Shown here piece by piece: positions 40,055 to 49,076 of a stretch of 64,000 nucleotides of DNA. The stretch is from UBA1413 sp964567485. Lineage in GTDB: Bacteria; Bacteroidota; Bacteroidia; Bacteroidales; Prolixibacteraceae. The number at the start of each line of letters is the position of its first letter. Within the stretch, counting starts at the first letter, position 1. Both the position numbers and the translations under genes were made by a program. The stretch lies in contig CAZMMX010000017.1 of NCBI GenBank assembly GCA_964567485.1, positions 7,252-71,251 of the forward strand, given 5' to 3'. The notes under the pieces are model-generated. The model ran no database searches. It saw only the letters and a list, made by a program, of their open reading frames with translations, and had not been told where the DNA came from.

Positions 40055-42370
40055 ATGAACAGATTTTTTCCTCCTTCCCGCCTCCGGTTTCCGGGTGTGA
40101 CTCTCATATTGGCTCTGCTGCTGGCTTCCTGTGCCGGCACCAGGTATGTTCCTGAGGGGGAATACCTGCTCAGCCAGGTGGAGGTGAATACCTCCAACAG
40201 TTCGCTGAACAAGGAGGAACTCAACTCCTACGTCAGGCAACGCGAAAATACCAGGATTCTGGGGTTCCTGAAATTTCACATGTGGCTCTACACCCTCTCT
40301 TCTCCTCATAAGGCTGACAGCTGGCTGAAGCGGACAGGCGAAGCTCCCCGGGTTTTCGATGAAAGCCTGGCACTCCAGTCACAGGAACAACTCACACAGC
40401 ATCTCTATAATAAAGGGTATTATAATGCCAGGGTAAAGTACTCCACCCATGTGAAGGGAAACGGGAAAAAGGTGAGCCTGACCTACGATGTGGAAAGCGG
40501 GGAACCCTGGCTGATCAGCGGGGTGGATTATTCAATCGGGGATACGACCATGCGGCGTCTCTATACTGACCGATACAAGTCCACCCATTTCCTACAGGGC
40601 AAGGTCTTCGACCTCGACCTGCTCGACAGGGAACGTGACCTGGTGGTCAGGTTTTTCAAAGACCTGGGCTACTACTATTTTTCGAAGCCTCTGATCTTTT
40701 TCGAAGCCGACACCCTGGCAGAAAAGGGAAAGGCCGGTATGAAGATGTTCATAGAACTTCCCCCGGGCAGTGAAAGCGATTCTGCCAGAATCTTCAGACC
40801 TTACCGGCTTAACCACTTTACCTACAATGTCCTTCCGGGCACTCAAGAACCTGCGTCTCGTGATACTCTGGAAATTCCGGGCCATACCTTTATTTTTCCC
40901 GGGAATATGCGCTATAATCCTCATCTGTTTATACGCCTGAACAGGATGGCTTCCAGCGAGTGGACCCATGCCGGGCAGGCTGAGAACACCTTTAGCGCCC
41001 TGACCCGCCTGCGCCAGTTCCGCTTTATCAACATCAATTTCAGGGAGAGTGACGATACCACGCGTAATGACCTGCTCGACTGTGTCATGGATCTCTCCCC
41101 GCTGAGCCGTCAGTCGGCATCGTTCGACATTGAAGGGACCAATACTTCGGGGAACTTTGGTATTGCCGGCAACCTCAATTATTCGCACCGCAATCTGTTC
41201 CGGGGAGCTGAGATCCTCAATATGAAGTTACGGGGAGCCATGGAGCGCCAGCAAGCCATCGTGAGCAATGAGTCACTCGATTTCAACACCCGGGAGCTGG
41301 GGGTGGAAGCCACCCTCATTGTTCCACGGCTCATTTTTCCGATGAGCCTGATCCCTTCGTTCGGCAATGTCCTCCCCAAATCACTCTTTACCCTGGGCTA
41401 TAACTTCCAGCAGCGCCCCGACTATACCCGCACCATCTCCACCATGCGGCTGGGGTACGAATGGATGACTTCAGAATATAAACGGCATAACTGGAACCTG
41501 GTCGATTTCAACATGGTAAACCTCTCGCGGTTCGATCCCGGCTTCATCAATTCCATCTATGACCTTTACATCAGGGAGAGCTTCACCGACCACCTGATTC
41601 TGGCCACCAGCTACTCTTTTGTGTTTAATACCCAGGTCATGCGTACCCGTCAGAGTTATTCCTACGTCAGATTGTCGGCAGAGTCTTCGGGAAATGCCCT
41701 CAATCTGCTCTCCAAGGTCACCGGTGCCGACAAGATCACCGAAACCGATACCACGGGATTGGCACCACGTGTATATTATAAGTTCCTGGATACCCGGTAT
41801 GCTCAGTATCTCAGGGGTGATGTGGAATTTCGCAGGGGTTACATGCTCGACAATTACAATTCCGTGGTGGCCAGGCTCTTTGCCGGCGTGGGATTTCCCT
41901 ACGGTAATTTCGGGGTCCTCCCCTTTGAAAAAAAGTATTTTTCGGGGGGAGCTAACGGGATCAGAGCCTGGCAGGTACGTTCCCTGGGCCCCGGCACTTA
42001 CCGGGCACCCGAGGGGTCCTATCCCAACCAGTCGGGCGACATCAAACTGGAGGCCAACCTGGAATACCGGTTCCATCTGGTACGCTTTCTCGAGGGGGCC
42101 TTCTTCCTGGATGCCGGCAACGTGTGGGCCATCAACGAAAAGGATAACCGTTCGGGAGCCCAGTTTCATATGAACAGATTTTACAAACAGATGGCCCTGG
42201 GAACCGGAATGGGATTCCGTTTCGATTTCAGTTATTTTGTCTTCCGTCTCGACCTGGGAATGAAGGTGCGCGATCCTGCACAGCCCGAACACAACGGCTG
42301 GATTACGGGGGCACGCCCCCTGACCGGAAGAGATTTTAACCTCTCATTCGCCATCGGGTATCCTTTCTGA
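40055..42370 (+). CDS. BamA/TamA-family outer-membrane protein, lipobox at N-terminus
   Basis: A 771-residue Omp85-type protein. The N-terminus (LALLLASCAGTRYVPEG) has a lipobox, so it may be a lipoprotein, a trait seen in Bacteroidota homologs. POTRA-like domains extend to about residue 400 (for example DSWLKRTGEAPRVFDE, YYNARVKYSTHVKGNGKKV, DLLDRERDLVVRFFKDLGYYYF). The C-terminal beta barrel contains the Omp85 gate motif region PYGNFGVLPFEKKYFSGGANGIRAWQVRSLGPG and ends in Phe (FAIGYPF). It probably inserts or secretes outer-membrane proteins, different from the principal BamA. Promoter -7 box at 40028. Confidence 0.9.
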   Translation: MNRFFPPSRLRFPGVTLILALLLASCAGTRYVPEGEYLLSQVEVNTSNSSLNKEELNSYVRQRENTRILGFLKFHMWLYTLSSPHKADSWLKRTGEAPRVFDESLALQSQEQLTQHLYNKGYYNARVKYSTHVKGNGKKVSLTYDVESGEPWLISGVDYSIGDTTMRRLYTDRYKSTHFLQGKVFDLDLLDRERDLVVRFFKDLGYYYFSKPLIFFEADTLAEKGKAGMKMFIELPPGSESDSARIFRPYRLNHFTYNVLPGTQEPASRDTLEIPGHTFIFPGNMRYNPHLFIRLNRMASSEWTHAGQAENTFSALTRLRQFRFININFRESDDTTRNDLLDCVMDLSPLSRQSASFDIEGTNTSGNFGIAGNLNYSHRNLFRGAEILNMKLRGAMERQQAIVSNESLDFNTRELGVEATLIVPRLIFPMSLIPSFGNVLPKSLFTLGYNFQQRPDYTRTISTMRLGYEWMTSEYKRHNWNLVDFNMVNLSRFDPGFINSIYDLYIRESFTDHLILATSYSFVFNTQVMRTRQSYSYVRLSAESSGNALNLLSKVTGADKITETDTTGLAPRVYYKFLDTRYAQYLRGDVEFRRGYMLDNYNSVVARLFAGVGFPYGNFGVLPFEKKYFSGGANGIRAWQVRSLGPGTYRAPEGSYPNQSGDIKLEANLEYRFHLVRFLEGAFFLDAGNVWAINEKDNRSGAQFHMNRFYKQMALGTGMGFRFDFSYFVFRLDLGMKVRDPAQPEHNGWITGARPLTGRDFNLSFAIGYPF

Positions 42371-42373
42371 AAA

Positions 42374-42381
42374 TAAATTTG
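42374..42381 (+). promoter_or_regulatory. -7 box before the sodium symporter
   Basis: TAAATTTG matches TAnnTTTG and lies just after the preceding stop, 18 bases before ATG 42400. No -33 TTTG at the right spacing, so it may be weak. Confidence 0.45.
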
Positions 42382-42399
42382 TCAGTATAAAACAGGACT

Positions 42400-43764
42400 A
42401 TGGAAAAGCAGCAGAAAAGCAGGGAGTCATTTACCACGAAATTCGGGGTGATTGCGGCCACGGCAGGATCGGCAGTGGGATTGGGAAATATATGGCGTTT
42501 CCCTTACCTTACCGGTGAAAACGGAGGCGCCGCCTTCCTGGTCGTTTACCTGCTCTTCGTCCTGGCCATCGGAATCCCTGTGATGCTCTCTGAATTTGTC
42601 ATTGGCCGGTCGGCGTTGCAGAACCCCTATGGTGCCTTCCGGAAGCTGGCTCCGGGAAAACCCTGGTACCTCGTGGGATTGATGGGGGTCGCCGCGGCCT
42701 TTATGATCCTCGCCTTTTACACCACCGTGGCCGGATGGACCCTGGAATACATCTACCAGGCAGTTTCCGGGGGCATCAGGGGTAAAGACGGAACCCAGCT
42801 CGGGGAAATGTTCAGCCAGTTCAGGGATGCCTCATGGCGGCCGGTTCTCTGGTTTTTCATTTTCATGGGGTTGACCTCTGGAATTATCATCTCCGGGGTC
42901 AAAAAAGGAATAGAAAAATCCACGGTTATCCTTATGCCCATCCTCTTTGTCATCCTGGTGGTCCTGGGCATCCGCTCCCTGACCCTTCCCGGTTCCATCG
43001 AGGGAATCCGCTTCCTCTTCCGGCCCGACTTTTCAAAAATCGATTCAGGGGCAATCCTGGCAGCACTGGGACAGGTCTTTTTTTCCATGAGCATAGGCAT
43101 GGGCACCCTGATCACCTATGCCTCGTATTTTCCCAAAAGCGATAACCTTTTGTCCACCTCCTTCTCGGTGGCCATTACCGATACCCTGGTGGCCATCCTG
43201 GCTGGAATCGTCATTTTTCCGGCGGTCTTTTCCTTCCATATAGAACCAGGGTATGGTCCCGGATTGGTTTTTGTCACCTTACCCGGAATCTTCCAGCAAA
43301 TGGCCGGAGGAACCTTTTTTGCCACCCTCTTTTTCCTCCTTTTGGCCCTGGCAGCCCTTACCTCTACCATTTCGGTGCTTGAGGTCATTGTGGCTTTCTT
43401 CACCGAAGAGCTGAAACTAAAACGGGGAGCCGCGACCTGGATCGCCTCGGGCACCGTCTCCCTGCTGGGCCTCATGTGTACCCTCTCCTGGAATCCCCTG
43501 CTCAGCGGGGTCTCCCTTTTCGGGAAAAACACCTTCGAACTGCTGGACTTCACCTCAGCCAATATCCTGCTCCCCGTTGGGGGATTCTTCATCGTCATGT
43601 TTGTGGCCTGGTTCTTCGGCAGGGAGAAAACCACTGCGGAATTGTCGAACGAAAGGACCCTGAAAGCCGGGTATATCCCCGTTTATCTCTTTATCATCCG
43701 GTATATTGCCCCCATTGCCCTGGCCATTATCTTCCTCAACGGCATTGGGCTCCTCTCACTGTGA
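42400..43764 (+). CDS. sodium-dependent symporter, NSS/SNF family
   Basis: A 454-residue inner-membrane transporter of the LeuT fold. Hallmark first helix GSAVGLGNIWRFPYL with the unwound Na+/substrate site, a second helix with GIPVMLSEFVIGRSA, and FFSMSIGMGTLITYASYF as helix 6. About 11-12 membrane segments are visible. Members carry amino acids such as tryptophan, leucine or tyrosine with sodium; the substrate is not predictable. Probably a single-gene unit behind the BamA/TamA-like gene. Confidence 0.93.
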   Translation: MEKQQKSRESFTTKFGVIAATAGSAVGLGNIWRFPYLTGENGGAAFLVVYLLFVLAIGIPVMLSEFVIGRSALQNPYGAFRKLAPGKPWYLVGLMGVAAAFMILAFYTTVAGWTLEYIYQAVSGGIRGKDGTQLGEMFSQFRDASWRPVLWFFIFMGLTSGIIISGVKKGIEKSTVILMPILFVILVVLGIRSLTLPGSIEGIRFLFRPDFSKIDSGAILAALGQVFFSMSIGMGTLITYASYFPKSDNLLSTSFSVAITDTLVAILAGIVIFPAVFSFHIEPGYGPGLVFVTLPGIFQQMAGGTFFATLFFLLLALAALTSTISVLEVIVAFFTEELKLKRGAATWIASGTVSLLGLMCTLSWNPLLSGVSLFGKNTFELLDFTSANILLPVGGFFIVMFVAWFFGREKTTAELSNERTLKAGYIPVYLFIIRYIAPIALAIIFLNGIGLLSL

Positions 43765-43949
43765 AGAAAACGCCCGGAAGCCCTCCTGCTCCTTCCTTCA
43801 GGCCGGCTCTCCCCTGACAAACTGTCTGTAAACGGATATAAACGGTAGGTAGAGACTCCCCCTCCCTCCTTTTATCTATATTGCGTGTGCATCGAAGGGG
43901 CGCCTCCTTGGATCACTTTAGTTGCCAGGGAATCTCATAGGTTTCCGTG

Positions 43950-45080
43950 ATGAAAAGAAACCGGTTTATGCGGTCGCTGGGGGAGGTTTTCTCCCTGACC
44001 AGGTCAGAGCGTCATGGTATGCTCTTCCTGGGAGGCCTGCTGCTGCTCTCTGTCATCCTCAACCTCACGGCCAGCCATTTGCGCCCCGGGGGAAGCTCTC
44101 TTCCCGATGAGGCCAGGCTCCTGCTGGAACAACTGTCGCTTGATGAGATGGAGCCCACCCCTGGCGCCCCGCTCTTTGTATTTGATCCCAATACCATTTC
44201 CCCTGAAGAGCTGGATTTACTGCCTCTTCCGGTGCAGATACGCCATAATCTGCTGCGTTACCGTTCAAAGGGAGGCCATTTCCGTACTCCCCGGGATCTG
44301 GGAAAGCTGTATGGAATGAACGATTCTCTGCTGGCATTGCTCCTCCCTTACATGAAGATTCCCGGGGCTGTGCGGGAATACAAGACATTCCCCGGCAACG
44401 GAGCACACAGGAGTTCTGATTTTCCGGCACGTAAGGGCGAAGTCAGCATCACAATAGAAAGGGAATTCTTCCCCTTTAATCCTTCCCTGGCATCCGAAGA
44501 TGAACTTAAGCAACTGGGATTCAGTGCCTATCAAAGACGTAACCTGATCAATTACCGAAGCAGGGGCGGACAATTCCGGCGTCCTGAAGACCTGCTGAAA
44601 ATCTATGGCGTCGATACCCCTTTTTACAGGGAGCTCGAAAAGTATATTCTGATTCCCCCATCGGTATCGCTGACATCTCATGCCTTGGTAGAGCTGAACC
44701 ATGCCGATTCAGCCGTGCTGACCACTCTGCCAGGGATCTCCCCTTATATGGCTGGCAGAATTGTCCGCTACCGCACCCTCCTGGGGGGATTCCATCACCC
44801 CGGGCAACTCCTGGAGGTCTACGGCATGACTGAAGATAAGGTGGCCTGCACCGGGGAATGGCTGCGTGCCGATTCGGCATTGGTGATCCCTTTGCGAATT
44901 AACTTCGCCGATACACGCACCCTGGCCCGGCATCCTTACATCAGTCAGGAACTGGCCACAGCCATCATCAACTACCGCTCCGCCTCAGGCCCTTTCCTCA
45001 CTCCCCGGCAACTTCTTGAAAACCACATCACCGATACCCTTACTTACGCCAGGCTCAGACCTTATATTACCTGTAATTGA
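43950..45080 (+). CDS. helix-hairpin-helix (ComEA-like) membrane-anchored protein
   Basis: A 376-residue protein. One N-terminal membrane segment (HGMLFLGGLLLLSVILNL) is followed by repeated helix-hairpin-helix units: LLPLPVQIRHNLLRYRSKGG, LKQLGFSAYQRRNLINYRSRGG, TTLPGISPYMAGRIVRYRTLLGG and a last LARHPYISQELATAIINYRSASG. The repeats keep the fold but not clearly the DNA-contact GIG loop. ATG 43950 is preferred over the GTG one codon before. Its role, DNA binding outside the cytoplasm or a structural one, is unknown; ComEA-like DNA uptake is one option. Confidence 0.83.
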   Translation: MKRNRFMRSLGEVFSLTRSERHGMLFLGGLLLLSVILNLTASHLRPGGSSLPDEARLLLEQLSLDEMEPTPGAPLFVFDPNTISPEELDLLPLPVQIRHNLLRYRSKGGHFRTPRDLGKLYGMNDSLLALLLPYMKIPGAVREYKTFPGNGAHRSSDFPARKGEVSITIEREFFPFNPSLASEDELKQLGFSAYQRRNLINYRSRGGQFRRPEDLLKIYGVDTPFYRELEKYILIPPSVSLTSHALVELNHADSAVLTTLPGISPYMAGRIVRYRTLLGGFHHPGQLLEVYGMTEDKVACTGEWLRADSALVIPLRINFADTRTLARHPYISQELATAIINYRSASGPFLTPRQLLENHITDTLTYARLRPYITCN

Positions 45081-45137
45081 CTTTATATCCTCTTTCACCC
45101 CTTCCGAAGGTTTTAAATGTGAAATTTTTGTATTATA

Positions 45138-45168
45138 TTTGATTGCAAATGAATATTTTTTAATTTTG
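45138..45168 (+). promoter_or_regulatory. Bacteroidota-type promoter of rpsU
   Basis: TTTG (45138-45141), exactly 19 bases, TAATTTTG (45161-45168). Both boxes match consensus perfectly, 33 bases before ATG 45201. Confidence 0.88.
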
Positions 45169-45200
45169 CGCCTCGTTTCAAAAATGAAAAACAGAGTTTT

Positions 45201-45392
45201 ATGATCATTATTCCGATTAAAGAAGGAGAGAATATTGAAAGAGCCTTGAAAAGGTTCAAACGCAAGTTCGAAAAAACAGGCGTAATCAAGGAATTGAGAG
45301 AAAGACAGGTGTTTTCCAAGCCCTCTGAAAAGAAAAGAGCTCTTTTGGAGAAAGCCGTCTATATTCAGGGTTTGCAGCGCCAGGAAGACTGA
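45201..45392 (+). CDS. rpsU: 30S ribosomal protein S21
   Basis: A 63-residue basic ribosomal protein: MIIIPIKEGENIERALKRFKRKFEKTG, then RQVFSKPSEKKR. Standard length for Bacteroidota. It binds the small subunit near the mRNA-16S rRNA interaction; in this phylum S21 is linked to suppression of Shine-Dalgarno use. First gene of the rpsU-xerC-hpf unit under a perfect promoter. Confidence 0.97.
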   Translation: MIIIPIKEGENIERALKRFKRKFEKTGVIKELRERQVFSKPSEKKRALLEKAVYIQGLQRQED

Positions 45393-45430
45393 TTTTCAGG
45401 TCAGGATTCCTGACATGGTTGTAAAGTCAC

Positions 45431-46315
45431 ATGGATTACCAGGAGTCTTTCATACATTATCTGATGTATGAGAAGAGGAATTCTTCTCATACAGTGACCG
45501 CATACCGAAATGACCTTTCCCAGTTTGTGCAGTTTTGCACTGAAAGGGCGGGGGAGTTTGATGTAAAAAGCGTGGACCGGAAAATGGTGAGAGAATGGGT
45601 GGTCCGTTTGATGGAAGAGGATCTGACTCCCCGGTCGGTGCGTCGGAAAGTCTCCACACTGAAATCTTTCTATAAATACATGATGAGAATGGGGTACATT
45701 GAATCCACTCCGGTGGTGGAGATTCCCCTCCCCAAGGTGAGGAAGAAACTTCCCGTATTTGTGGAGGAACAGCGATTGAACCACCTTCTCGATGATGGCT
45801 TTTTTAGCAGAGGATTCAGCGGTGACAGAGACAGGCTGGTGATCTCGCTGCTTTACGGAACCGGAATGCGGCTTGGAGAAATCCTCACGCTGCAGGTGCC
45901 TCAGCTCGACACCGACCAGTGCCAGATCAGGGTGACCGGGAAAAGGAATAAACAAAGGATCATTCCCTTCCCGATGAGCATGCGGTCGCAGATCAACCAA
46001 TACCTGAACCTCAGGGAAGAGCATTTTGGAACCAGAGAGGGTATGGTTATTCTCACCGACAAGGGGGAACCCGCTTACGAAAAGCTGATCTACAGGATTG
46101 TCCATAACTACCTGTCTATGGTCACCCTGGCCGATAAGAGGAGTCCTCATGTTCTGCGCCACACCTATGCCACGCACCTGCTGAACAAGGGTGCCGACCT
46201 GAATGCCGTCAAGGAACTTTTAGGCCATTCCAACCTGGCAGCTACCGAGGTATATACACACAATACCTTTGAGAAGCTGCACAACGTATATCAACAAGCC
46301 CATCCCAGGGGTTAA
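45431..46315 (+). CDS. xerC: tyrosine recombinase XerC/XerD
   Basis: A 294-residue site-specific recombinase, probably for chromosome dimer resolution. The N-terminal core-binding domain is at 1-100. The catalytic domain has Arg in GTGMRLGEIL, Lys in VTGKRNKQR, HVLRHTYATHLL (His-x-x-Arg), His in LLGHSNLAAT and the nucleophile Tyr in EVYTHNTF. All catalytic residues are present. No attachment site or phage gene is near, so a housekeeping role is likely. The rpsU-xerC-hpf order is known in the phylum. Confidence 0.93.
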   Translation: MDYQESFIHYLMYEKRNSSHTVTAYRNDLSQFVQFCTERAGEFDVKSVDRKMVREWVVRLMEEDLTPRSVRRKVSTLKSFYKYMMRMGYIESTPVVEIPLPKVRKKLPVFVEEQRLNHLLDDGFFSRGFSGDRDRLVISLLYGTGMRLGEILTLQVPQLDTDQCQIRVTGKRNKQRIIPFPMSMRSQINQYLNLREEHFGTREGMVILTDKGEPAYEKLIYRIVHNYLSMVTLADKRSPHVLRHTYATHLLNKGADLNAVKELLGHSNLAATEVYTHNTFEKLHNVYQQAHPRG

Positions 46316-46364
46316 TGCAGGAAGAAAAAGCGGGACAGATCAATTCGTTAACTTTAAATATACC

Positions 46365-46670
46365 ATGATGAACATCAAGATGAATTCTCTCCATTTTACA
46401 GCCGACCAGAGACTGATCGACTTTGTAAACAAGAAAGTATCGAAACTGGATACCTTTTTTGAAGGAATCATCGGAGCTGAGGTATCTCTGAAGGTCGAAA
46501 AGCCGGAAACAGCCAACAACAAGGTTTCAGAGATCAAGATTGTCCTTCCTGCTGCGGATGATCTTTTTGCACGAAAGCAGGCCGACACATTTGAGGAAGC
46601 TACTGATTTGGCGGTCGATGCCTTACGCAGCCAGCTGAAAAAACACAAGGAAAAAATACGGAGCAAATAA
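46365..46670 (+). CDS. hpf: ribosome hibernation promoting factor, short form
   Basis: A small ribosome-associated protein (about 101 residues) of the HPF/RaiA family that blocks the decoding site in stationary phase. Family elements are LHFTADQRLIDFVNKKVSKLDTFF, EVSLKVEKPE and IKIVLPAADDLFARKQADTFEEATDLAVDALRSQL. The start may be ATG 46365, 46368 or 46380; the frame extends upstream into xerC, which is not its own. TAACTTTA just upstream is one base off the -7 consensus. Confidence 0.93.
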   Translation: MMNIKMNSLHFTADQRLIDFVNKKVSKLDTFFEGIIGAEVSLKVEKPETANNKVSEIKIVLPAADDLFARKQADTFEEATDLAVDALRSQLKKHKEKIRSK

Positions 46671-46694
46671 ATTTTTCACGAATTTTCGCTTTTT

Positions 46695-46726
46695 TTTGAT
46701 TCATATTAGATAAAATTCTAACTTTG
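46695..46726 (+). promoter_or_regulatory. Bacteroidota-type promoter of the tRNA-Gly/tRNA-Thr/tuf unit
   Basis: TTTG (46695-46698), 20 bases, TAACTTTG (46719-46726), 19 bases before the first tRNA. Both boxes match the consensus exactly. Confidence 0.85.
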
Positions 46727-46745
46727 CACGGTTTTTTCAAAACTA

Positions 46746-46818
46746 GCGGGAGTAGCTCAGTCGATAGAGCATCAGCCTTCCAAGCTGAGGGTCGCGGGTT
46801 TGAGTCCCGTTTCCCGCT
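46746..46818 (+). tRNA. tRNA-Gly (TCC)
   Basis: Full cloverleaf: acceptor GCGGGAG pairs with TTCCCGC (one G-T), anticodon stem TCAGC/GCTGA encloses CTTCCAA with anticodon TCC. T arm CGGG-TTTGAGT-CCCG. CCA not encoded. Confidence 0.97.
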
Positions 46819-46854
46819 CAACTGAAAATCCGGTTTTCCGGGGATTCAGGAAAA

Positions 46855-46926
<72 letters not shown>

Positions 46927-46963
46927 CAAATGATTTAGATTAAAAAAGTTAAAAACTGAAGTT

Positions 46964-48151
46964 ATGGCAAAAGAACATTTTAAAAGGGACAAGGAGCACG
47001 TCAATATCGGCACCATTGGTCATGTTGACCATGGGAAGACCACTTTGACGGCTGCCATCACCATGGTACTGGCCAAGAAAGGTTTGTCAGAGATCAAATC
47101 TTTCGATGCAATCGACAATGCCCCCGAAGAAAAGGAAAGGGGTATTACCATCAACACAGCTCACGTTGAATACTCGACCGAGAAGAGGCATTACGCTCAC
47201 GTCGACTGCCCGGGTCACGCTGACTATGTGAAGAACATGGTAACTGGTGCCGCCCAGATGGACGGAGCCATTCTTGTTTGCGCCGCTACCGACGGTCCGA
47301 TGCCTCAGACACGCGAGCACATTCTTCTGGCACGCCAGGTGAATGTTCCCCGTATTGTTGTTTTCATGAACAAGGTCGACATGGTTGACGATGAAGAATT
47401 GCTCGACCTGGTGGAAATGGAACTCCGTGACCTTCTCTCATTCTACAAATATGACGGGGACAATTCACCCGTGATCCGTGGATCGGCCCTGGGCGCCATG
47501 AACGGCGAACCCCAGTGGGAAGAAAAAGTCATGGAACTGATGGATGCCGTGGACACTTGGATTCCGCTGCCTCCCCGTGACAAGGACAAACCCTTCCTGA
47601 TGCCCGTGGAAGACGTCTTCTCGATCACCGGTCGCGGTACCGTGGCTACCGGCCGTATCGAAACCGGAGTGGTCCATACCGGCGACGAACTCCAGATTAT
47701 CGGTCTGGGTGCCGATGGTCGCAAAACCGTATGTACCGGTGTGGAGATGTTCCGCAAGATCCTTGACGACGGCCAGGCTGGTGACAACGTAGGTCTCCTG
47801 CTCCGCGGTGTCGACAAGAAAGAGATCAAACGTGGCCAGATCCTTGCCAAACCCAATAGCATCAAACCCCATACCCGCTTCAAAGCCGAGATTTACGTGC
47901 TGAAAAAAGAAGAAGGTGGTCGTCATACCCCATTCCACAACAAGTACCGTCCGCAGTTCTACCTGCGTACCCTTGACGTGACCGGCGAAATCCATCTCCC
48001 CGAAGGTCGTGAAATGGTGATGCCCGGAGACAACGTCTCCATTGAAGTGGAACTGATTTACCCCGTGGCTCTCAACACCGGACTGCAGTTCGCCATCCGC
48101 GAAGGCGGCCGTACCGTTGGTGCTGGACAGGTCACTGAAATCCTCGTCTGA
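46964..48151 (+). CDS. tuf: elongation factor Tu
   Basis: Delivers aminoacyl-tRNA to the ribosome with GTP. 395 residues. G1 GHVDHGKTTL at residues 19-28, G2 ERGITINTAHVEY, G3 DCPGHADY, G4 NKVDMVDD and G5 RGSALGAMNG, then domain 2 and domain 3 ending GRTVGAGQVTEILV. Codon choice is very biased, as expected for a highly expressed gene. Transcribed with the two tRNAs; ended by the terminator at 48182. Confidence 0.98.
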   Translation: MAKEHFKRDKEHVNIGTIGHVDHGKTTLTAAITMVLAKKGLSEIKSFDAIDNAPEEKERGITINTAHVEYSTEKRHYAHVDCPGHADYVKNMVTGAAQMDGAILVCAATDGPMPQTREHILLARQVNVPRIVVFMNKVDMVDDEELLDLVEMELRDLLSFYKYDGDNSPVIRGSALGAMNGEPQWEEKVMELMDAVDTWIPLPPRDKDKPFLMPVEDVFSITGRGTVATGRIETGVVHTGDELQIIGLGADGRKTVCTGVEMFRKILDDGQAGDNVGLLLRGVDKKEIKRGQILAKPNSIKPHTRFKAEIYVLKKEEGGRHTPFHNKYRPQFYLRTLDVTGEIHLPEGREMVMPGDNVSIEVELIYPVALNTGLQFAIREGGRTVGAGQVTEILV

Positions 48152-48181
48152 TTCAGATAATTATACCAGTTATTATAGAGT

Positions 48182-48213
48182 AGTCCCGGACTAATTCAGT
48201 CCGGGACTCTTTT
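48182..48213 (+). terminator. intrinsic terminator of tuf
   Basis: Perfect 11-base stem AGTCCCGGACT / AGTCCGGGACT with a 5-base loop, followed by CTTTT. It separates the tuf transcript from the secE operon. Confidence 0.9.
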
Positions 48214-48274
48214 CGGATGTTACTCAGAAGGGAGTAGTGCTCACACAGTAAGTTCGATCCTTACCATCCGCCCA
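48214..48274 (+). pseudogene. tRNA-like remnant with degenerate anticodon arm
   Basis: The 61 bases fold like a shortened tRNA. An acceptor CGGATG (48214-48219) pairs with CATCCG (48265-48270), a D arm CTC-AGAAGG-GAG lies at 48223-48234, a standard T arm GTAAG-TTCGATC-CTTAC at 48248-48264, then discriminator C and CCA. Between D and T arms only 13 bases remain, holding GTG-CTCA-CAC, about 10 fewer than needed for an anticodon arm plus variable loop. In related genomes tRNA-Trp sits between tuf and secE. This looks like its decayed or reduced relic. Confidence 0.6.
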
Positions 48275-48287
48275 AAACATTTTCCGT

Positions 48288-48485
48288 ATGTTTACAAAAA
48301 TCAGAGATTATACAAAGGAGGCCTTTGACGAACTCATGCATAAAGTCACCTGGCCTACCTGGAAAGAGCTGCAAAGCAGCGCTTTAGTTGTAATGGTTGC
48401 TTCCTTTATTATAGCGCTCGTAATTTTCGTTATGGACCTCTCTTTTGAGAACATAATGAAGTTTATTTATGGGTTATTTTATTAA
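48288..48485 (+). CDS. secE: preprotein translocase subunit SecE
   Basis: A 65-residue single-pass subunit of the SecYEG channel. The conserved amphipathic part, ELMHKVTWPTWKELQSSALVV, precedes one membrane helix ending in FIYGLFY. Short form, normal for most bacteria outside enterics. First gene of the secE-nusG-rplKAJL unit. Confidence 0.96.
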   Translation: MFTKIRDYTKEAFDELMHKVTWPTWKELQSSALVVMVASFIIALVIFVMDLSFENIMKFIYGLFY

Positions 48486-48505
48486 TTAATTGCTGAAGAC
48501 GCACA

Positions 48506-49054
48506 ATGAGCGATTCTGTTAAAAAATGGTATGTCCTTCGGGCGATAGGCGGAAAGGAGAAGAAGGTGAAGGAGTACGTCGAAAACGAAATTGCCAAAGG
48601 TGGTCTTCAGGGATTCGTGACACAGGTTTTGATACCGACCGAGAAGGTTTATCAGATCAAAAACGGAAAGAAAATCAGCAAGGAAAGAAACTTTTACCCG
48701 GGGTATGTCCTTATTGAGGCGGTATTGGCGGGGGAGGTTGCCCATATTTTGCGCAACGTTCCCAATGTCATCGGCTTCCTTGGAGACACCAAGGGCGGAG
48801 ATCCCGTGCCGCTGAGGCAGAACGAGGTCAACCGCATCCTGGGAAAAGTGGACGAACTGGCCGATACCGGCGAAGAATTGAACATTCCTTTCGTGGTTGG
48901 TGAAACTGTAAAAGTAATCGACGGACCATTTAACGGCTTCAACGGAACCATTGAGGTAATCAATGAGGAGAAGAAAAAGCTGCAGGTGATGGTGAAGATT
49001 TTTGGTAGGAAAACTCCTTTGGAACTCAGTTTCATGCAGGTTGAAAAGGAGTAG
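48506..49054 (+). CDS. nusG: transcription antitermination protein NusG
   Basis: A 182-residue transcription factor. The NGN domain begins KKWYVLRAIGGKEKKVKEYVE and includes NFYPGYVLIEA. The C-terminal KOW domain has IPFVVGETVKVIDGPFNGFNGTIEVI. It links RNA polymerase to ribosomes or Rho. 20 bases after secE; rplK follows. Confidence 0.97.
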   Translation: MSDSVKKWYVLRAIGGKEKKVKEYVENEIAKGGLQGFVTQVLIPTEKVYQIKNGKKISKERNFYPGYVLIEAVLAGEVAHILRNVPNVIGFLGDTKGGDPVPLRQNEVNRILGKVDELADTGEELNIPFVVGETVKVIDGPFNGFNGTIEVINEEKKKLQVMVKIFGRKTPLELSFMQVEKE

Positions 49055-49076
49055 GAAAACGCTCTAAAATTTTGCT

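Noticed and set aside
45431..46315. XerC as an integrase of a mobile island
   Set aside because: It lies in the phylum-wide rpsU-xerC-hpf order, with no attachment repeats or phage genes near; a housekeeping recombinase.
46600..46821. 73-codon frame with RDSNPRPSAWKADALSTELLP on the minus strand
   Set aside because: This is the antisense translation of tRNA-Gly, a well-known false ORF.
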